In this document: positions 51,056 through 58,728 of the stretch, piece after piece
How positions within the stretch are numbered: position 1 is the first letter of the stretch
Layout of the letters: each line of letters opens with the position of its first letter
Source of the DNA: an uncultured Treponema sp.
GTDB lineage: Bacteria > Spirochaetota > Spirochaetia > Treponematales > Treponemataceae
Assembly: GCF_934725225.1 (NCBI RefSeq)
Contig: NZ_CAKVAM010000001.1
Coordinates: 248,001 to 312,000 of the forward strand
Length of the DNA: 64,000 bases
Reading direction: 5' to 3'
The notes under the pieces: generated by a model
Seen by the model: only the letters and a program-made list of their open reading frames with translations
Told to the model about the DNA's origin: nothing
Databases searched by the model: none
Position numbers and translations under genes: made by a program

Positions 51056-52033
51056 TCAGCTTTCGATTTTGTAGCCGAGTTTTTTCAGCATTGAAATATC
51101 TTCATCGTTGGTTGAGCCGGGCGTTGTCAGAAAGTCCCCGGAAATGAGCGCGTTTGCTCCTGCTAAAAATGCGGCTTTTCCGTTGTTGCCCAAGCTTTTT
51201 CTTCCGGCGGCGCATCGAATTGTCTGGCTTGGCATTATAAATCTGAAAACAGAAATTGTCCGTAACGCTTCTTCCTGCGAAATTTTTTCAGCGTTTTCAA
51301 GCGGAGTTCCTTTTATCGGTGTCAAAATATTTATCGGTACAGACTGAACTTCAAGTTTGCGAAGCTCAAGCGCAAGGTCGATTCTGTCTTCCCTTGATTC
51401 GCCAAGTCCAATTATTCCGCCGCTGCAAATTTCAAGTCCTGCTTTTTTTGCGTTTAAAATTGTCTGAATTCTGTCGTTGTAAGAATGCGTTGTGCAGATG
51501 TTTGCAAAATATTTTTTTCCGGTTTCAATGTTGTGGTGGTAGCGTTCAACTCCGGCAAGCTTAAGTTCCTCCATTTGTTCAAAAGAAAGAATTCCAAGCG
51601 AAGCGCAAAGCTTGATTTTGTCTTTGAGTTTTTCTTTTATCGCCCGGAAATTTTCTATTGCAGTTTCAAAATCTTTTCCTGAAAGTCCGCGCCCGGAAGT
51701 TACAAGTGAAATTCTTGAAACGTGATTTTCCAATGCACGCTCGCAGAACTTTATTGATTCCTCCGGCTGAATGACTGGAGTTGCTTGGCAAGAAGTTTTC
51801 CAGTGAGCGGACTGGGCGCAGTATTTGCAGTTTTCGCCGCATTTTCCCATTTTTGCATTTATAATTGAACAAACACTGCTTGAGTTTGTGCAGCAACTTT
51901 TTCTGATTCTGTCTGCCGCTTCAAAAAGTTCGGATGCTTGTTCAGTTTCGTAAAGCTGAACCGCTTCTTCTTTTGTAACTTTGTGATTTTCGTTTATAAC
52001 TGCATTTTCCAATTCTTGTAAAAAATTATTCAT
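51056..52033 (-). CDS. bioB: Biotin synthase
   Basis: 325 residues. Radical-SAM enzyme that inserts sulfur into dethiobiotin; the CGENCKYCAQSAHW motif holds the 4Fe-4S cysteines, and RISLVTSGRGLS and NHNIETGKKYFA-like RYHHNIETGKKYF follow. Start overlaps the bioN stop by 8 bp. Other biotin-synthesis genes are not in the window, but the biotin uptake genes precede it in the same unit. Confidence 0.96.
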   Translation of the reverse strand: MNNFLQELENAVINENHKVTKEEAVQLYETEQASELFEAADRIRKSCCTNSSSVCSIINAKMGKCGENCKYCAQSAHWKTSCQATPVIQPEESIKFCERALENHVSRISLVTSGRGLSGKDFETAIENFRAIKEKLKDKIKLCASLGILSFEQMEELKLAGVERYHHNIETGKKYFANICTTHSYNDRIQTILNAKKAGLEICSGGIIGLGESREDRIDLALELRKLEVQSVPINILTPIKGTPLENAEKISQEEALRTISVFRFIMPSQTIRCAAGRKSLGNNGKAAFLAGANALISGDFLTTPGSTNDEDISMLKKLGYKIES

Positions 52034-52715
52034 CTGAAATTTTGCTCCTGTTTAAAACCGCCATTCTTTTTGTTTCCGCATTGTGAAGAAGGCAGGAAAA
52101 AAATGTTGAAAACTTTTGTATTAAAATTTCTAGTTTTAATTTTGAATTTTTCTGCGTCCGCGCTTTTACTGCAAGTTCTACTTTGTTCCAAGTTTCAAAA
52201 ATTTCTGGAATGAAATTTATTGCAAGTGAAATTGTGAGCGCAAGATTCCATTTTTTTACCGGCGGAATCAGTTTTGAAATTCCGTTTTGAATAAGTTCCA
52301 GCGCGCTTTGTATTTGCAACGGTGAAGTTGTTTCAAAAATAACTTGAGCCGCAAGCGATGTTATAAAAAATCTGACTGTGTATAAAATTCCGTAGGCAAG
52401 AGAATCTTTGTCCAACCAGAACGGAATGTGAATCAGCTTTACCAAAGTTACAAATCCGCCGATTACAAAAACAAATTTCAGCTGTCTTATAGAATTCCAT
52501 TTTGCGCCGGAAAGAAAAAAAAGTGTCAGGCTTGCAAAAAAGCAACCTGAAATTTTTATAACAATCTTCCAGGAGAAAAGTTCTTCCCAAGAAACAGACA
52601 TTCCGCCGCTGTAAGTAAAAATGCACAGCACAAAAAGAAATGAAAGTTTTGCAATTGAAGGAATTTTGTGCAGAACGGAATTTCCTTTTCGGTAAGCGAA
52701 CAAACTCAAAGCCAT
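52026..52715 (-). CDS. bioN: ECF transporter T component (BioN-type)
   Basis: 229 residues from the ATG at 52713-52715 with AAAGGA upstream; a frame reaching 52766 lies in the ATPase gene. About five hydrophobic helices and the coupling motif region (ELAVKARTQKNSK, with ALTISLAINFIPEIFETW) typical of CbiQ/BioN/EcfT proteins. It links the BioY substrate-binding subunit to the ATPase. Overlaps both neighbours. Confidence 0.85.
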   Translation of the reverse strand: MALSLFAYRKGNSVLHKIPSIAKLSFLFVLCIFTYSGGMSVSWEELFSWKIVIKISGCFFASLTLFFLSGAKWNSIRQLKFVFVIGGFVTLVKLIHIPFWLDKDSLAYGILYTVRFFITSLAAQVIFETTSPLQIQSALELIQNGISKLIPPVKKWNLALTISLAINFIPEIFETWNKVELAVKARTQKNSKLKLEILIQKFSTFFSCLLHNAETKRMAVLNRSKISDE

Positions 52716-53422
52716 AATAAATCCTTTAGGTTTGAATACTGCGCGATTGGATTTCTTATGCTCCATTGTTCAAGATTTTGCGACAAGCCTTCCTGCGGTG
52801 AACCGTCAAATCTGATTTTTCCTTTATCCAAAACAATGAAGCGGTCTGCAAGTGCAAGGATTTTTTCAAGCTCGTGAGTCAGCACAATAATTGTTTTCTT
52901 TTCTTCTTTTAATTTTTTTAGAATCATGCAGACTTGTTTTACGCCCGGCCAGTCCAAGTTTGCAAATGGCTCATCAAAAATTATAACGTTTCTGTTGATT
53001 GCAAGAATTCCTGCAACTGCAAGCCGCCGTTTTTCTCCGCCGGACAAATTTCTTGCGTATGCATTTTTTTTGTGAAAAAGCCCGACCTGCTCAAGCGAAG
53101 ATTCAACGCATTGCTTGAGTTCGTTTTTTTTCAGCCCGTAATTTTTTGCGCCGAACGAAACATCTTCTTCTGGAGTTTCGCCTAAAATCTGCGAGTCGGC
53201 ATCTTGAAAAACAAGCCCTGCGGAATTTCCGAATAAGTCAATTGTTCCGCTGGTCGGCTCGTCAAGTCCTGCAATCAGCGACATTAAGACGCTTTTCCCG
53301 GAACCGTTTGAGCCTGCGATTACACAGAATTCTCCTTGTTCAATTGAAAATGAAATGCCTTCAAGCGCTTTTGTTTTGTCCGGAAATATTTTTGAAACGT
53401 TTTTTACTTCGAGTGCTTTCAT
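52706..53422 (-). CDS. bioM: ECF transporter ATPase (BioM-type)
   Basis: 238 residues. Walker A AGSNGSGKSVLM, Q-loop LVFQDADSQILGE, signature NLSGGEKRRLAVAG, Walker B VIIFDEPFANLD and H-loop LTHELEK. Q-D-P-like Q-loop context with DADSQ is typical of ECF-type ATPases. Three bases after bioY. Confidence 0.9.
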   Translation of the reverse strand: MKALEVKNVSKIFPDKTKALEGISFSIEQGEFCVIAGSNGSGKSVLMSLIAGLDEPTSGTIDLFGNSAGLVFQDADSQILGETPEEDVSFGAKNYGLKKNELKQCVESSLEQVGLFHKKNAYARNLSGGEKRRLAVAGILAINRNVIIFDEPFANLDWPGVKQVCMILKKLKEEKKTIIVLTHELEKILALADRFIVLDKGKIRFDGSPQEGLSQNLEQWSIRNPIAQYSNLKDLLWL

Positions 53423-53425
53423 TTT

Positions 53426-53998
53426 TTATGAATGTGTGTAGCGGAAAATTACCGGACGGAATTTGTAAGTGAGCGGAACCATCAAAATTATTTTTATGAT
53501 GTTGCCCGGAATGAACGGAAGCAAAACTGTCGCCAAAGTTTTTTCAAGTCCGCTTTGTGTTACGCGCATGAAGCCAAGGATTCCGCCTGCAAAAATAATC
53601 ACTGTCGCAGCAATTGCCGCAAGCGATATAACAATCAGCGATTTTAGTTTTGAATGCTCTTTTTTATTTGAAAGGAAAATTGCAAGAATCAGTCCGCCTG
53701 CAAAAGCTCCGATTGCGTAGGAAAAAAGAAATCCGCCGGTTGGTCCTGAAATCAAATGCTGGATTCCGCCCTTGCCGGAAAAAACAGGCAGCCCCAAACT
53801 TCCGAGAACTAAAAAAATTATAACAGACAAAGCTCCGTAAACTGGTCCGAGCAGCATCCCGGAAAGCATACACATCATGTCTTGAATGATAATTGGAATG
53901 CCAACCGGCAGCGGAATTTGTATAAAGCATGAGGCTGAAATTAAAGCCGCAAATAAAGCCGTAAGAATAATGTTTGTCCCTGATTTTTGTGATTTCAT
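53426..53998 (-). CDS. bioY: Biotin transporter substrate-binding subunit
   Basis: 190 residues, six helices. The family motifs are clear: IPLPVGIPIIIQDMMCML, GPVYGALSVIIFLVLGSLG, and GGIQHLISGPTGGFLFSYA. Takes up biotin, alone or with BioMN. First gene of bioY-bioM-bioN-bioB, behind a BirA operator (54010-54042). Lys/Arg-rich start, AAAAAGG site upstream. Confidence 0.96.
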   Translation of the reverse strand: MKSQKSGTNIILTALFAALISASCFIQIPLPVGIPIIIQDMMCMLSGMLLGPVYGALSVIIFLVLGSLGLPVFSGKGGIQHLISGPTGGFLFSYAIGAFAGGLILAIFLSNKKEHSKLKSLIVISLAAIAATVIIFAGGILGFMRVTQSGLEKTLATVLLPFIPGNIIKIILMVPLTYKFRPVIFRYTHS

Positions 53999-54009
53999 AA
54001 TTTACCTTT

Positions 54010-54042
54010 TTCGTTACCCAAGTTTTTTATTAGGTTAACGAA
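54010..54042 (-). promoter_or_regulatory. BirA operator of the biotin operon
   Basis: Minus strand TTCGTTAACC, 13 bp, GGGTAACGAA: nine of ten positions are symmetric. A TTGACT-17-TAACCT promoter overlaps its upstream half, so binding would block RNA polymerase. The GTTAACC/GGTTAAC core is the recognised BirA signal; the same 13-bp spacing recurs at 55817. Confidence 0.8.
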
Positions 54043-54086
54043 AAGTGTGCTTGTAGTCAAGGAGATTGATGGAGTTTGTCTTTAAA

Positions 54087-54121
54087 CAAAAAAAACTGCC
54101 GCAAAAAATCTTGCAGCAGTT
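54087..54121 (-). terminator. Intrinsic terminator of the 54169 lipoprotein gene
   Basis: An 11-bp stem (54111-54121 with 54094-54104, one G-U) with a six-base loop, followed by a T-run on the minus strand. Confidence 0.85.
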
Positions 54122-54168
54122 CATTTGTTGTTTTATTTTATAAAATGCAAAAATAATCCTTACATTTT

Positions 54169-54777
54169 TTATATCAGCAGTTTGTATTTTCCATAAGGAA
54201 CGCGGCGGAAGTTGTGAAGTGCTGTATGTGTTGCAACGCGGTTATTGTAGAATACTTCCAAAGTAAGTCCCTGCTCAGACGACATATCTGCTTTTACAAC
54301 AAGATAATAAGTTCCTGTTTCTGCAATGTTCCACTGCGTTGTAACCATGAGCAAGAACGGCTCGAAAGTAGATGGCGGAACTGCATTTCCTTTTAAATTT
54401 TCATTTTCAACAAGATTGAAGTTTTCATCATATAGAAGAACTTCTGGAATCATTGCGCTTTTTTTTTCTTCGTTTGCGCTCATAAGTCCTGTTGGAATTG
54501 ATTTCAAAGTAAAATTATAACTACCATTTTTCAAAGACAGTTTGTAGACATTTGCCGGAACTGGAGTTTCAGAATATTCAACAGAAACCTGACTGCTATT
54601 TTCAGAAAGATTTTCGTTTTTAAGCTGCTTTTCAATTTTGTAATCCAACGCATTGCCTGACGCAATAAGTTCTTTTTCATCTGAAAAAACTTTTTCTGTT
54701 GAAACTTTTGTAGATGCGCAAGAAATAATGCAAATTGACAAAATTGCCAGCCCAAGACAACTTTTTAATTTTCTCAT
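54169..54777 (-). CDS. Lipoprotein of unknown function, poly-G-controlled promoter
   Basis: 202 residues with a lipoprotein signal peptide (MRKLKSCLGLAILSICIISC, lipobox IISC). The mature part is beta-rich (YKLSLKNGSYNFTLKSIP; WNIAETGTYYLVVKADMS), like small outer-surface lipoproteins; no family was recognised. AAAGGA precedes the ATG. Its promoter carries nine Gs between -35 and -10 (54824-54832), so expression probably varies from cell to cell. It sits between bioY and birA but is a separate unit with its own terminator. Confidence 0.75.
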   Translation of the reverse strand: MRKLKSCLGLAILSICIISCASTKVSTEKVFSDEKELIASGNALDYKIEKQLKNENLSENSSQVSVEYSETPVPANVYKLSLKNGSYNFTLKSIPTGLMSANEEKKSAMIPEVLLYDENFNLVENENLKGNAVPPSTFEPFLLMVTTQWNIAETGTYYLVVKADMSSEQGLTLEVFYNNRVATHTALHNFRRVPYGKYKLLI

Positions 54778-54808
54778 AATTTTTCCTTTTTATAAAAAAT
54801 AACAATTT

Positions 54809-54840
54809 ATTATAACATTGTTACCCCCCCCCGTGGTCAA
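54809..54840 (-). promoter_or_regulatory. Phase-variable promoter: poly-G tract in the -35/-10 spacer
   Basis: Minus strand TTGACC (54835-54840), a 20-bp spacer with nine Gs (54824-54832 as Cs on the plus strand), TGT-TATAAT (-10 at 54809-54814). The optimal 17-bp spacing would need six Gs; at nine the promoter should be weak. Confidence 0.75.
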
Positions 54841-54880
54841 GGGCTTTCAAATTTATTTTTGTGTTCATTGTTCAGAAAAA

Positions 54881-55828
54881 TTATCTGTTTTTTACAAAAC
54901 TGTCTTGGCCGGGAATTAAAATGCGGTTTTGATTTTTTGATTCCAGCAATGCAAAGCCAAATGCGTTTATTCCTTTGAATGTGTAAATATTTTTGTCGGA
55001 TTCAAGGCGGATTTTTTTTTCGTTGTCAAAGCAGAGGCTGTTCAATTCGCAAACAAGGGATGAATCTTCCTGCTGCATTTTTTCTTCTGCGGATTTAAAC
55101 TCTTTTAAAAATGCAGAAAGAAATTCCTTGCGTGAAAATTTTGCATCTGATTTTATTGCGCAATCTGTGTTTGGAATTTTTGGGCATGAAGTTAAATTTA
55201 TTCCGATTCCTATGTTGAGCCAGTTGCATTTTCCGCCGGTTGCAGAAAGCTCGTCAAGAATGCCGCCGACTTTTCCGTTTTCGCTCCAGATGTCGTTCGG
55301 CCACCTTGCATAGAATTTTTTCCCCGTCATTTCAATTAAAGTTTTTACGATTGCAATTTGTGCCGCCATTGTTGTGCGGTGCGAATAGGACACGGCGATT
55401 CCGCTTCTTGTGATTAGCGTGCAGGCGAGGCTTCCTCTTGTTGTTGTCCACTTGTGGCTTGAGTGTCCCTGCCCTTTTGTCTGCTTGTCCGCGGTTATGA
55501 TTTCCATTTTCTTGCTCAAAGAATTTTCCTGCGCGATTTTTCTTGCTTCTGTCATTGTGGATTCAGTTTCCGGAAAGTGAAAGAAAAGTTCTTCTTCTGC
55601 GCCGAATTCCCATGGAAACAAACTGTCCTTTAAATCCTTTTCAAGAAAATATCCTGCGCGTGTTGAAGAAATTCCGTAGCCGGAAAGTTGCAATGACTGA
55701 ATCGCTTTCCAAACTGAAACTCTTGAAATACCTGCGAGCTTTGCGGCTTCTTCCCCGGAAACAGGAGCGTTTGCTTCCCGAAGAATTTTTAAGATTACAT
55801 ATTTTGTTGAAAGATTTTTGTTACCCAT
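54881..55828 (-). CDS. birA: Biotin-protein ligase and biotin-operon repressor
   Basis: 315 residues. An N-terminal winged helix (APVSGEEAAKLAGISRVSVW) makes it a bifunctional BirA. The ligase core has TKGQGHSSHKW (variant of GRGRRGRKW), ARWPNDIWSENGKVGGILDE with the catalytic Lys and a small C-terminal domain. It attaches biotin to carboxylase subunits and represses biotin genes. Its own start codon lies inside a BirA operator (55817-55849), so it should be autoregulated. Confidence 0.93.
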   Translation of the reverse strand: MGNKNLSTKYVILKILREANAPVSGEEAAKLAGISRVSVWKAIQSLQLSGYGISSTRAGYFLEKDLKDSLFPWEFGAEEELFFHFPETESTMTEARKIAQENSLSKKMEIITADKQTKGQGHSSHKWTTTRGSLACTLITRSGIAVSYSHRTTMAAQIAIVKTLIEMTGKKFYARWPNDIWSENGKVGGILDELSATGGKCNWLNIGIGINLTSCPKIPNTDCAIKSDAKFSRKEFLSAFLKEFKSAEEKMQQEDSSLVCELNSLCFDNEKKIRLESDKNIYTFKGINAFGFALLESKNQNRILIPGQDSFVKNR

Positions 55829-55849
55829 TTATATTCATAGGTTAACAAA
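55817..55849 (-). promoter_or_regulatory. BirA operator overlapping the birA start codon
   Basis: Minus strand TTTGTTAACC, 13 bp, GGGTAACAAA; the birA ATG shares its last G with the second half-site. Same layout and asymmetry as the bioY operator. No ribosome site precedes the ATG. Confidence 0.75.
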
Positions 55850-55864
55850 AAATTATTGCAGCGG

Positions 55865-56758
55865 TCAAGAGATTTGTCCAAGGCTTGCTTTTTCTTTTGA
55901 AGATACATAGTCTGTTAGGAACTTGTAAAATTTTTCAACTTGCGAGCAGTCCAATTTGTTTTTTTTGTAGGAAATCAAAATGTCGCGGCTGCACACTGGA
56001 TCGCTTATTTCAAGTAGCAGAACTTTTTTTGTGTCAAGTTTTCCCCAGGAATATTGCGGCCAGAATCCGATTCCTAAGTTTGCTCCGATTGTGTTTTTTA
56101 CAGCTGAAATATTGTCGCTTTCAAAAATAATGTTCGGATGGATTCCTGCTTCGTGGCAATATTTGTCGCAAATTGTTCTCAAATGCTTTGAACCTGACAG
56201 CGCGATAAAATTTTCGTTTTTTACTTCTTCAAGTGAAATCGATTTTAAATTGGAAAAACGCGGAATGTTTGGAACTGCAAGAAAAATTTTTTCAGAGCAA
56301 ACAAAGACGCTGTCTTTTTCATTTTCATTCTGCTGATAAAAAAGTTTTGTTGTAACGCAAATGTCGTAAAGGTCTGTCTGGTCATTTTGATTCAGCTGAA
56401 TATGAACTTTTTTATTTGTTTTTTTGTATTCGATAATCGCATTCGTTATAAGTGTGGACGCCGCCAAAATATTTAAATGGATTGTCGAATCTTCAAGGTT
56501 TGCCATTGTCTTTAACTGCTCAGGAAGTTCATCAATTTCTTTTATTATTGGTGTGAGCTTTTTGTAAAGCCATTGCCCGTAAGTTGTAAGCTTTATGTTC
56601 CGTCCGTCGTGCTTGAACAAAGGAATTTCCAGTTCTTCTTCCAGCTTGTGAATTGACTGAGTGAGCGCAGGCTGGGCAACATGAAGATTTTCCGCGCTTT
56701 TTGTAACGTGTTCATTTTTTGCAACTTCAAGGAAGTATTTTATTTGATTCAGTTCCAT
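55865..56758 (-). CDS. LysR-family transcriptional regulator
   Basis: 297 residues. N-terminal helix-turn-helix MELNQIKYFLEVAKNEHVTK and AENLHVAQPALTQSIHKLE; the effector domain follows, with the GANLGIGFWPQYSW region near residue 230. It diverges from the PQ-loop/SGNH gene pair, the usual sign of its targets. A perfect ATAAGT-ATA-ACTTAT palindrome (T-N11-A) overlaps its own likely -10. Confidence 0.92.
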   Translation of the reverse strand: MELNQIKYFLEVAKNEHVTKSAENLHVAQPALTQSIHKLEEELEIPLFKHDGRNIKLTTYGQWLYKKLTPIIKEIDELPEQLKTMANLEDSTIHLNILAASTLITNAIIEYKKTNKKVHIQLNQNDQTDLYDICVTTKLFYQQNENEKDSVFVCSEKIFLAVPNIPRFSNLKSISLEEVKNENFIALSGSKHLRTICDKYCHEAGIHPNIIFESDNISAVKNTIGANLGIGFWPQYSWGKLDTKKVLLLEISDPVCSRDILISYKKNKLDCSQVEKFYKFLTDYVSSKEKASLGQIS

Positions 56759-56767
56759 TTTGTATTC

Positions 56768-56782
56768 ATAAGTATAACTTAT
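56768..56782. promoter_or_regulatory. LysR-type operator (T-N11-A palindrome)
   Basis: ATAAGT-ATA-ACTTAT is fully symmetric. It overlaps TATACT, the likely -10 of the regulator gene (TTGTTT 17 bp upstream), so autorepression with activation of the divergent genes is likely. Confidence 0.6.
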
Positions 56783-56855
56783 TAATTTGATAAAAACAAT
56801 ATATTAGTAATTATAAAAAAAATTTGCTATCTTTTTCTCAGTTTGGAGGTTTGAT

Positions 56856-57149
56856 ATGCCAGAGATTTTGGAAACAGCGATGCTTGTTTGTTTTGGGCTT
56901 TCATGGCCGATTTCAGTTGTGAAAAATATAAAGTCAAAGACAGCAAAGAACATGAGCTTGCGCTTTATACTTTTGATTATCGTAGGTTACATTGCAGGAA
57001 TTTCAGCAAAAATAATTCTTGGAAGCTTCAATTATGTTTTGGCAGTTTATGTTTTGAATCTTGCAATTGTAAGCATAAATATTCCAGTTTACTTTATAAA
57101 CAAGAAGTATGACAAAAAACTTGCTTTATATAGGAAGGTAGCGGCATGA
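56856..57149 (+). CDS. Small PQ-loop/SemiSWEET-like membrane protein
   Basis: 97 residues with three membrane helices (about 5-20, 35-55, 62-85). CFGLSWPISVVKNIKSKTAK followed by MSLRFILLIIVGYIAGI matches the short PQ-loop proteins common in gut bacteria; related SemiSWEETs move sugars as dimers. GGAGG precedes the ATG. Coupled by ATGA to the SGNH-like gene and divergent from the LysR regulator. Confidence 0.72.
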   Translation: MPEILETAMLVCFGLSWPISVVKNIKSKTAKNMSLRFILLIIVGYIAGISAKIILGSFNYVLAVYVLNLAIVSINIPVYFINKKYDKKLALYRKVAA

Positions 57150-57703
57150 TTAACGTAGTAGAAAGAATTGATGACTTTAAGACATTGAATGAAATGGGAA
57201 AAAGCGGCGGAGTTGTATTTTTCGGCTCAAGTTATTTTTCAAGAATGAATATAAATGAACTTGCAAACAATGAGGAAATGGGCGGAAAAATTTACGACAG
57301 AAGCGTGCAGGGACTTAAGCTTGTTGATTCATTCAAACTTCTTGAAAGCGGAGTTTATGAACTGAATCCTGCGAAAGTTTTTGTTAACTTTGGAGAAGAA
57401 GAATGTTTTTCTGAAAATTTCAATGTAGATGAATTTATAAACAAATACGAATGGCTTTTGCTGAACTTGCACCGTAACTGCAAAAACTCAAAAACTTATA
57501 TCGTATCTGTAGTTGCGTCTGGAAAAAATGCAGCGGATGCAAACAGCCGTCTTGAAGCTCTTGCAAAAGAAACTGGCTGCACATTTATAAATGTAACAAA
57601 GGAAGCTTTTGAAAACCTGGGGTTTGAAAAAGTTTTTAATGTGCTTAAGCCTTACATGAGAGTTTTCCCTGTAAGCTTTGCACAGGCAATGCAGATGGCT
57701 TAA
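57146..57703 (+). CDS. SGNH/GDSL-hydrolase-like protein
   Basis: 185 residues, no signal peptide. VVFFGSSYFSRMNINEL resembles block I (GDS replaced by GSS), KVFVNFGEEECF the Asn block and SRLEALAKETGCTFINV a later strand-helix of the fold. The final catalytic Asp-x-x-His is not obvious: the C-terminus has no His. It may be an inactive or accessory relative of acyl-esterases. Ends 4 bp inside the kdgK gene on the other strand. Confidence 0.5.
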   Translation: MINVVERIDDFKTLNEMGKSGGVVFFGSSYFSRMNINELANNEEMGGKIYDRSVQGLKLVDSFKLLESGVYELNPAKVFVNFGEEECFSENFNVDEFINKYEWLLLNLHRNCKNSKTYIVSVVASGKNAADANSRLEALAKETGCTFINVTKEAFENLGFEKVFNVLKPYMRVFPVSFAQAMQMA

Positions 57704-58719
57704 CGCTGGATTCTTCCGCTTGAATCTCCGTGAGCAAGTCGTTCAACCTCTTCCACGGAGACCATGTTGAAGTCTCCTTCGATTGAATGTTTTAAGCACG
57801 AAGCTGCGCTTGCAAATTCAACAGTACGCTGGCTGCTTTCATTTCTTAAAATAGAATAAATCAGTCCAGCGCAAAAACTGTCCCCGCCGCCAAGTCTGTC
57901 CACAATTGCCATGTCATATTCACGGCTGAAAAAATAATCAGTTCCATCGTAAAAAAGTGCCGCCCATTTATTTCTGTTTGCGTTTATAGAAGAGCGTAAA
58001 GTTATTGCGACTTTTTTGAATCCGTATTTTTCTGAAAGTTTGCGGGCTACATTTTTGTAACCTTCTTTGCTGAGCTTTCCGTTTTCAATGTCTGTGTTGT
58101 CCGCGCTTATTCCAAAAACATCCATTGCGTCTTCTTCATTTGAAATGCAGATGTCGATGTACGGAGCGATTTTTTCCATTGTTTCTTTTGCCTGTTGCTT
58201 TGACCAGAGCTTGCTTCTGTAATTTAAATCGCAGCTTACAGGAATTTTCTTTGCGTTTGCAGTTTTGCAGGCTTCGATGCAGATTTCAGGGAGTTCTCCG
58301 CCAAGAGCCGGTGTTACGCCTGTAAAATGAAACCAGTCTGCTCCTTCAAAAATTCTGTTCCAATCAAAGTCTGATTTTTGGCTTAATGCGATTGCTGAGC
58401 CTGCTCTGTCGTAGATACATTTTGATGGACGTTGGCTTGCTCCCCGTTCGTTGAAATATATTCCGACTCTATTTCCGCCGCGCACAATAAAATCTGTTTT
58501 TACGCCGAATCTTCTAAGGCTGTTGACTGCGCTTTGCCCTATTTCGTGTGAAGGAAGTTTTGTAACGAAAAAAGAATCTTCGCCAAAGTTTGCAAGCGAA
58601 ACCGCGACATTTGCTTCAGCTCCGCCGAACGTTGAAGTCATTTTGTCTACTTGAACAAACCTGTAGTAACCTTCCGGCTGCAAGCGAAGAAGAAGTTCAC
58701 CAAAAGTAACTATTTTCAT
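57700..58719 (-). CDS. kdgK: 2-Keto-3-deoxygluconate kinase (PfkB family)
   Basis: 339 residues. PfkB motifs: FGGAEANVAVSLANFGEDS near residue 30 and the anion-hole DRLGGGDSFCAGLIY (catalytic Asp) near 285. Length and N-terminus (KIVTFGELLLRLQPEG) match bacterial KDG kinases, which phosphorylate the end product of pectin and uronate breakdown. Nine bases downstream of the pectinesterase gene, which supports the assignment. Confidence 0.85.
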   Translation of the reverse strand: MKIVTFGELLLRLQPEGYYRFVQVDKMTSTFGGAEANVAVSLANFGEDSFFVTKLPSHEIGQSAVNSLRRFGVKTDFIVRGGNRVGIYFNERGASQRPSKCIYDRAGSAIALSQKSDFDWNRIFEGADWFHFTGVTPALGGELPEICIEACKTANAKKIPVSCDLNYRSKLWSKQQAKETMEKIAPYIDICISNEEDAMDVFGISADNTDIENGKLSKEGYKNVARKLSEKYGFKKVAITLRSSINANRNKWAALFYDGTDYFFSREYDMAIVDRLGGGDSFCAGLIYSILRNESSQRTVEFASAASCLKHSIEGDFNMVSVEEVERLAHGDSSGRIQR

Positions 58720-58728
58720 ACTATTAAA

